This document shows positions 7,193 through 10,917 of a stretch of 10,917 nucleotides of DNA, piece after piece; the stretch's first letter is position 1, and every line of letters begins with the position of its first letter. The position numbers and the translations under genes are program-made. The notes beneath the pieces were generated by a model, which worked only from the letters and a program-made list of their open reading frames with translations, made no database searches and was not told where the DNA came from. Origin of the DNA: Clostridia bacterium (lineage in GTDB: Bacteria > Bacillota_A > Clostridia > Oscillospirales > CAG-272); contig JAFTHF010000128.1 of the NCBI GenBank assembly GCA_017457545.1, forward strand, positions 1 through 10,917, written 5' to 3'.

Positions 7193-7792
7193 ATGAGGTT
7201 TTTTTCTACATTAATTGTATGCTTAACCACATTCCTAACTCTCTGGGGATTTATCCCGACAGCTGAGGAATGTGAAATTTACGATTCAACTCTGCGTTTA
7301 CATGTTATTGCCAATTCCGATTCGGAGTCGGACCAGGCTGTAAAGCTTAAGGTACGTGATGAGATTCTTGAATATATTTCAGGATATGATGTCAAAACTA
7401 AACATGAGGCACTTGCCATGGTTATTGCGGACACTGAAAAAATAGAGCAAATCGCCACAAGAGTGCTTAGGGAAAACGGTAAAGCAGACAATGTTAAAAT
7501 TGAGATAGGGGAAGAGGAGTACCCTTTGAGAAGTTATGATGGCTTCAGCTTGCCTGCTGGTACCTACACCTCTGTGCGTGTAGTAATCGGTGAGGGCGAG
7601 GGGCAAAACTGGTGGTGTGTGCTGTTTCCGCCTATGTGTACATCCTTTGCCACGGAGCTTGATGATGATAACTATATCAGCGTAGGATTGTCCGGTGACC
7701 AGTATGACCTTATTACAGGCTCAAATGGAGAATACAAGGTTAAGTTTAAGCTGCTTGAAATAGCTGCCGAGGCATTCGGAATAGAATATTAA
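7193..7792 (+). CDS. spoIIR: Stage II sporulation protein R
   Basis: A 199-residue protein with the two hallmark stretches of SpoIIR: RLHVIANSDS (35-44), followed by DQAVKLKVRD, and NWWCVLFPPMC (139-149). In Bacillus, SpoIIR is made in the forespore under sigma-F and exported to the space between the two membranes. There it triggers the membrane protease SpoIIGA to cut pro-sigma-E in the mother cell. A hydrophobic N-terminal segment (about 3-21) fits an export signal or anchor. Length is slightly under the roughly 220 residues usual for the family. ATG 7193 is used with GGAGG at 7178-7182; that site is buried in the upstream terminator hairpin, so message reading through from the lipoprotein gene should translate it poorly. 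A terminator follows directly. The gene indicates a spore-former, or one that recently was. Confidence 0.95.
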   Translation: MRFFSTLIVCLTTFLTLWGFIPTAEECEIYDSTLRLHVIANSDSESDQAVKLKVRDEILEYISGYDVKTKHEALAMVIADTEKIEQIATRVLRENGKADNVKIEIGEEEYPLRSYDGFSLPAGTYTSVRVVIGEGEGQNWWCVLFPPMCTSFATELDDDNYISVGLSGDQYDLITGSNGEYKVKFKLLEIAAEAFGIEY

Positions 7793-7796
7793 AGGT

Positions 7797-7827
7797 ATCC
7801 GCACGGATTATTATCTGTGCGGATTTT
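7797..7827 (+). terminator. Terminator of spoIIR
   Basis: ATCCGCAC (7797-7804) pairs with GTGCGGAT (7817-7824) around a 12-base loop, followed by a short T-run ending at 7827. It starts 4 bases after the stop codon. The T-run is short, so termination may be partial. Confidence 0.7.
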
Positions 7828-7837
7828 GAATATATAC

Positions 7838-7866
7838 TTGAATTTAATATAAAAAAAGTGTATCAT
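7838..7866 (+). promoter_or_regulatory. Sigma-A promoter for the DUF5685 gene
   Basis: TTGAAT (7838-7843) and TATCAT (7861-7866) are 17 bases apart. The predicted start is about 20 bases before the ATG at 7894, just leaving room for the AAGGAGG at 7881-7887. The surrounding DNA is very AT-rich, so other -10 choices exist. Confidence 0.55.
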
Positions 7867-7893
7867 ATAAATAATATAGTAAGGAGGGTTTTT

Positions 7894-8763
7894 ATGTTTG
7901 GATATGTAAAGCCGAATATTCCGGAGCTTAGAGTAAGAGAAAATGAGCTTTATAAGGCTACGTACTGTGGACTTTGTCGCACTATGGGTAAGACTACAGG
8001 CTGTCTTTCCAAGCTGACTCTCAATTACGATTTCGCATTTTTAGCCCTTGTCAGATTTGTACTTGAAAATCGCAAGGCAGAGGTTAAAATGCGTCGCTGC
8101 GCTGTTCACCCATTCAAGAAAAGACCTATGCTGGAGCCTGATGATACCCTTAGATATTGCGCCAAGGCAAGTGTGATTTTAACCAGATTAAAGTTAGAGG
8201 ATAACATAAATGACAGCCGAGGATTTGCAAGGCTGAAGGCAAAAATTGCCAACCTTGTGTCGATATTTTTCAGAAAAACCGATAAGGACCTTGCTCCCTT
8301 AGAGGAAAAGGTGCGCACTCTTATTGATGAGCTTAGCGAGAAAGAAAAGGAAAAATGCGATTCTATCGACACTGTGGCGGACATTTTCGGAAAAATTCTA
8401 TCTGAAATCGCTTCCTTCGGCTTGGAGGGAATGAATAAACGCATTGCTGAAAACATCGGTATGCATCTCGGTAGATGGATATATGTTATTGATGCCTGTG
8501 ACGATTTTTCAAAGGACGAAAAGGATAATTCCTATAACCCTTTGATATACGCCTTTGGCAATGAGCTTACTGAGGAAAACAGGCAGAGCCTTAACTGTGC
8601 TGCAATGCTGGAGCTGGAGGCTATGAGTAAGACTCTTGAGCTTGTGGACTTTTCATCACACCGTGATGTTGAGGGTATTGTAAGAAACGTTACATATCTT
8701 GGCATGGTGTCGGAAACAGAAAGAATTCTTAAGCTTAATACAGATTGTGATTGCCAAGCTTAA
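7894..8763 (+). CDS. DUF5685 family protein, function unknown
   Basis: A 289-residue protein beginning MFGYVKPNIPELRVRE, an opening I associate with the clostridial family DUF5685. ATG 7894 follows AAGGAGG (7881-7887); an upstream in-frame alternative at 7858 lies in the promoter and was rejected. No signal peptide or clear membrane helix is seen, so it is probably cytosolic and mostly helical. Conserved-looking polar features: C25-x-x-C28 plus C37 near the N-terminus, C69-AVHP, C89, a second-half aspartate cluster D200, D203, D204, D208 and D211 within IDACDDFSKDEKD, and a C-terminal CDC. The cysteines suggest metal binding. The spaced aspartates faintly recall the metal-binding motifs of isoprenoid synthases, but this is only an impression. 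The next gene encodes a J-domain protein with no terminator between, suggesting a shared role. Family assignment is from memory of the N-terminal pattern. Confidence 0.8.
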   Translation: MFGYVKPNIPELRVRENELYKATYCGLCRTMGKTTGCLSKLTLNYDFAFLALVRFVLENRKAEVKMRRCAVHPFKKRPMLEPDDTLRYCAKASVILTRLKLEDNINDSRGFARLKAKIANLVSIFFRKTDKDLAPLEEKVRTLIDELSEKEKEKCDSIDTVADIFGKILSEIASFGLEGMNKRIAENIGMHLGRWIYVIDACDDFSKDEKDNSYNPLIYAFGNELTEENRQSLNCAAMLELEAMSKTLELVDFSSHRDVEGIVRNVTYLGMVSETERILKLNTDCDCQA

Positions 8764-8790
8764 AGTTTACACATTATTAATCAAAAGTTC

Positions 8791-8819
8791 TTTACATAGC
8801 GATTATTTTATGCTAAAAT
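8791..8819 (+). promoter_or_regulatory. Sigma-A promoter for the J-domain gene
   Basis: TTTACA (8791-8796) and TAAAAT (8814-8819) are 17 bases apart, with a TG one base before the -10. No terminator precedes it, so the J-domain gene may be transcribed both from here and from the DUF5685 promoter. Confidence 0.65.
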
Positions 8820-8862
8820 AACTTAAATATAAAAATTATCACGATTTTTCGGAGGAAATAAA

Positions 8863-9465
8863 ATGAACGATCCATACAGAGTGTTAGGAGTTTCTCCCAC
8901 TGCCTCAAATGAGGAAATCAAAAAGGCATACAGAGAGCTTGCTAAAAAATATCACCCCGATAATTATGCAGATAGTCCTATTGCAGATATTGCTGAGGAC
9001 AAAATGAAGGAAATTAACGATGCCTACGATGAAATTCTTAAAATAAGAGCCGGCAGAGGCGAAAGCACTAATTATTCAAGCTCAGGTTATGAGCAGAATA
9101 ACGGTAGCTACAGCACCTCAACAAACGACCCTTACTATTATGAGGTGCGTAAGAACATCAACAACGGTAAAATCAGAGATGCCGAGGCATTTCTTAATTC
9201 TGTTCCAAGCGAAAAGAGAAATGCGGAATGGTGCTTTTTAATGGCTTGCGTTCTTACAAAGAAGGGCTACTACTTTGACGCACTTCGTATGGCAGATACC
9301 GCATGCAATATGGCTCCCGATAACAGAGAGTTTGCTGCTCTTCGCGATAATCTTCGCCGTCAGTCTCAGGGCTATGCTCAGCAGAATCAGCAGCGCAATG
9401 CAGGTGGCTGTAATATGTGTGACATCTGCTCACTTCTCATTTGTCTTGACTGTCTTTGCAGATAA
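8863..9465 (+). CDS. J-domain (DnaJ-like) protein with helical repeat region and cysteine-rich tail
   Basis: A 200-residue protein. Residues 3-66 are a J domain, with the HPD motif at 31-33 that stimulates Hsp70 (DnaK) ATPase activity. A Ser/Gly/Asn/Tyr-rich linker (about 68-88) follows, then helices at about 89-166 resembling tetratricopeptide repeats ([14 protein letters not shown], then [20 protein letters not shown]). A Gln-rich stretch (167-180) leads to a tail with six cysteines (183, 186, 189, 194, 197, 199) in a hydrophobic setting. The Gly/Phe region and zinc-finger repeats of true DnaJ are absent, so this is a specialised co-chaperone rather than the housekeeping DnaJ. The tail could bind metal or lie against the membrane. 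ATG 8863 follows GGAGG at a normal distance. The stop is 9 bases before the start of a membrane protein gene, so the two are probably translated together. Confidence 0.88.
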   Translation: MNDPYRVLGVSPTASNEEIKKAYRELAKKYHPDNYADSPIADIAEDKMKEINDAYDEILKIRAGRGESTNYSSSGYEQNNGSYSTSTNDPYYYEVRKNINNGKIRDAEAFLNSVPSEKRNAEWCFLMACVLTKKGYYFDALRMADTACNMAPDNREFAALRDNLRRQSQGYAQQNQQRNAGGCNMCDICSLLICLDCLCR

Positions 9466-9474
9466 GGTGAAAAA

Positions 9475-9993
9475 ATGAAGAGAACTAAGCATCTTACCTT
9501 TTGCGCCATTATGGCGGCGCTTGGAGTTGTTATACTGTTCCTTTTATCCCTTGCAGATTTCTTAAGCCTTACAGCAGTGCTTCTTGCATCGGTATGCCTG
9601 TTTATCACCTCAGAGGAGCTTGGCACAGCTAAGGCGCTGATGGTGTACATAGTTACAGGCGCACTTGCTATGCTTATTCTCACAGGTAAGCTGACTGCTG
9701 TGGAATATCTTCTTTTCGGCTTCTATCCCGTAATCAAAAGGCTTATAGAAAGGACCCCTAAGGTAGCGACCCTGATACTTAAGGGAATATATATCCTTGT
9801 GGCTACTGCAGCCGATGTTCTGATAATAAAATTCTTCTTCCCACAGGGAGATGAGGAGCTTTATATTCAGATTCTCACCGTGGCAATGAGTGTGCTTTGG
9901 CTTGTGCTTTACGACATCTGCTACACACGTCTTGCAAGGTACTATCATTTCAAGCTCAGGTCACAGCTGAGAATCGACAGATTTTTCAGATAA
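9475..9993 (+). CDS. Small polytopic membrane protein, resembling ECF-type S components
   Basis: A 172-residue hydrophobic protein with about five predicted membrane segments (roughly 8-26, 29-46, 52-70, 98-118, 129-149) and a basic C-terminal tail. The opening KHLTFCAIMAALGVVILFL and the FYPVIKRLIE loop (83-92) resemble small clostridial membrane proteins related to substrate-binding (S) components of ECF vitamin transporters. I cannot name a substrate or confirm the family. ATG 9475 lies 9 bases after the J-protein stop, and AAGGTG overlapping that stop serves as a modest ribosome binding site, so translation is probably coupled. No ECF ATPase genes are visible nearby; ECF S components often use shared ATPases encoded elsewhere. 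A terminator follows. Confidence 0.75.
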   Translation: MKRTKHLTFCAIMAALGVVILFLLSLADFLSLTAVLLASVCLFITSEELGTAKALMVYIVTGALAMLILTGKLTAVEYLLFGFYPVIKRLIERTPKVATLILKGIYILVATAADVLIIKFFFPQGDEELYIQILTVAMSVLWLVLYDICYTRLARYYHFKLRSQLRIDRFFR

Positions 9994-10013
9994 ATATTTA
10001 GTAAAATAATACA

Positions 10014-10050
10014 AAAACACTGCTTAATTAAAGCAGTGTTTTGTTTGTTT
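10014..10050 (+). terminator. Terminator of the J-protein / membrane-protein operon
   Basis: CACTGCTT (10018-10025) pairs with AAGCAGTG (10031-10038) around a 5-base loop. The stem extends by four A-T pairs outward and is followed by TTTTGTTTGTTT. It starts about 20 bases after the stop codon of the membrane protein gene. Confidence 0.9.
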
Positions 10051-10072
10051 ATACGATATTTTATTAAAAAAG

Positions 10073-10102
10073 TTGACAATTCAATAATAAATAATGTAAA
10101 AT
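10073..10102 (+). promoter_or_regulatory. Sigma-A promoter for the yicC-family gene
   Basis: A perfect TTGACA (10073-10078) and TAAAAT (10097-10102) are 18 bases apart. They lie just after the upstream terminator and about 40 bases before the ATG at 10145. Confidence 0.75.
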
Positions 10103-10144
10103 GAATATATATAATATATTTTAAATTAACAGAGGACTAAAGCT

Positions 10145-10917
10145 ATGTTCAGAAGTATGACAGCCTTTGCAAGAGCGCGTATGACGGTAAACGGAAAGGA
10201 TATTACAGCCGAGGTGAAATCCGTAAATAACAGATACCTTGACTGCAATGTTAAAATATCCCGTCTTTACAGCTTTCTTGAGGATAAAATCAAGCAGTAT
10301 CTTCAGGAAAAGGGAATTTCAAGAGGAAAAATAGAGGTTTATATTAACGTTGACCTTTTAGAGCAGGAGGGCGTTGAGATCGGTCTTGACACCGCCTATG
10401 CAAAATCATATATAGACGCACTTTATAAATTGCGTGACACCTTCGATTTAAAGGACGATATTACAGTTACCCGTATCGCTGCCAACAAGGATATTTTCAA
10501 TGTGAAAAAGCCTGAGGATGATATTGAGGGAGACTGGAACGATATTAAGGCAGTTCTTGATGTTGCCCTTGACGCCTTTATTGAAAGACGTAATACAGAG
10601 GGTGAAAATCTTCTTAAGAACATCAGAGAGAAGATTGAAAATATTAAGGGCTATGTTGCTAAGATTTCTGCTAATTCGGATAAGGATACAAGCGAGTATG
10701 CAGATAAGCTTAAGGATAAAATCCTTAAATTCCTTGGGGACAACTCTATTCACATAGATGAGCAGAGAATTCTTACAGAGGTGGCTATCTTTGCCGATAA
10801 GGTAGCAATAGATGAGGAGCTTGTACGTCTTGATTCTCACTTTGGCGCATTCGAGGAGATTGCACAGTCAAATGAGCCCGCAGGCCGTAAGCTTGACTTC
10901 CTTGTTCAGGAAATGAA
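10145..10917 (+). CDS. yicC: YicC/YloC family endoribonuclease, 3' end cut off by window edge
   Basis: The frame opens at ATG 10145 after AGAGGA (10131-10136), and no stop occurs before the window ends. 257 codons are visible; family members are about 290 residues, so some 30-35 residues are missing. The opening MFRSMTAFARA with EVKSVNNRYLD (about 23-33) is the family's N-terminal signature. The late motif GRKLDFLVQEM at the window end is its conserved C-terminal domain. YicC (E. coli) and YloC (B. subtilis) are soluble proteins reported to act as RNA endonucleases in RNA turnover. In many Firmicutes this gene heads a cluster with remA, gmk and rpoZ, so these may follow beyond the edge; that is family knowledge, not seen here. 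It has its own promoter. Confidence 0.93.
   Translation, partial: MFRSMTAFARARMTVNGKDITAEVKSVNNRYLDCNVKISRLYSFLEDKIKQYLQEKGISRGKIEVYINVDLLEQEGVEIGLDTAYAKSYIDALYKLRDTFDLKDDITVTRIAANKDIFNVKKPEDDIEGDWNDIKAVLDVALDAFIERRNTEGENLLKNIREKIENIKGYVAKISANSDKDTSEYADKLKDKILKFLGDNSIHIDEQRILTEVAIFADKVAIDEELVRLDSHFGAFEEIAQSNEPAGRKLDFLVQEM

Noticed and set aside
10448..10840. 130-residue minus-strand open frame inside the yicC-family gene
   Set aside because: It is antisense to a gene with clear family signatures at both ends and shows no independent coding features.

Overview
The window looks like chromosomal DNA of a low-GC, gut-type Clostridia member, with Oscillospiraceae or Ruminococcaceae most likely. 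The evidence is AT-rich intergenic DNA, strong GGAGG ribosome binding sites, sigma-A promoters, a sporulation gene (spoIIR), and a clostridial DUF5685 / J-domain gene pair. The taxonomic call is an inference. No tRNA, rRNA, CRISPR array, insertion sequence or phage gene is visible, and coding density is high. No gene-free stretch exceeds about 205 bases.

Layout. (1) Bases 1-3135 (+) hold two overlapping genes for ABC exporter half-transporters, probably a heterodimer. The first lacks its N-terminus because the window begins inside it. They end at a strong terminator. (2) Bases 3264-5069 (+) hold a single-gene unit with its own promoter, encoding a cytosolic GH127-type beta-L-arabinofuranosidase. 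It converges through a bidirectional terminator on (3) two minus-strand housekeeping genes: pfkA (5161-6228) and a stand-alone CinA C-terminal-type NMN amidase, pncC (6305-6784). (4) Diverging from pncC, an A-tract-rich region and a near-consensus promoter drive a 46-residue lipoprotein gene (6990-7130). Its terminator runs straight into spoIIR (7193-7792). (5) Bases 7894-9993 (+) hold a DUF5685 gene, a J-domain protein with a cysteine-rich tail, and a small polytopic membrane protein. (6) A yicC-family gene starts at 10145 and runs off the right edge.

How the genes relate. Most units are independent, each with a recognisable promoter and terminator. The two ABC genes must act together. The J-domain and membrane-protein genes are separated by only 9 bases and are almost certainly translated from one message. 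DUF5685 lies just upstream with no terminator between, so these three form a candidate functional module.

The most interesting points are three. First, the lipoprotein terminator, the spoIIR Shine-Dalgarno and a forespore-like (sigma-F/sigma-G) promoter match are all packed into the same 45 bases. Second, the DUF5685 / J-protein / membrane-protein cassette carries unusual cysteine and aspartate motifs. Third, the phosphofructokinase keeps its catalytic residues but has lost most of the classical effector-site residues.
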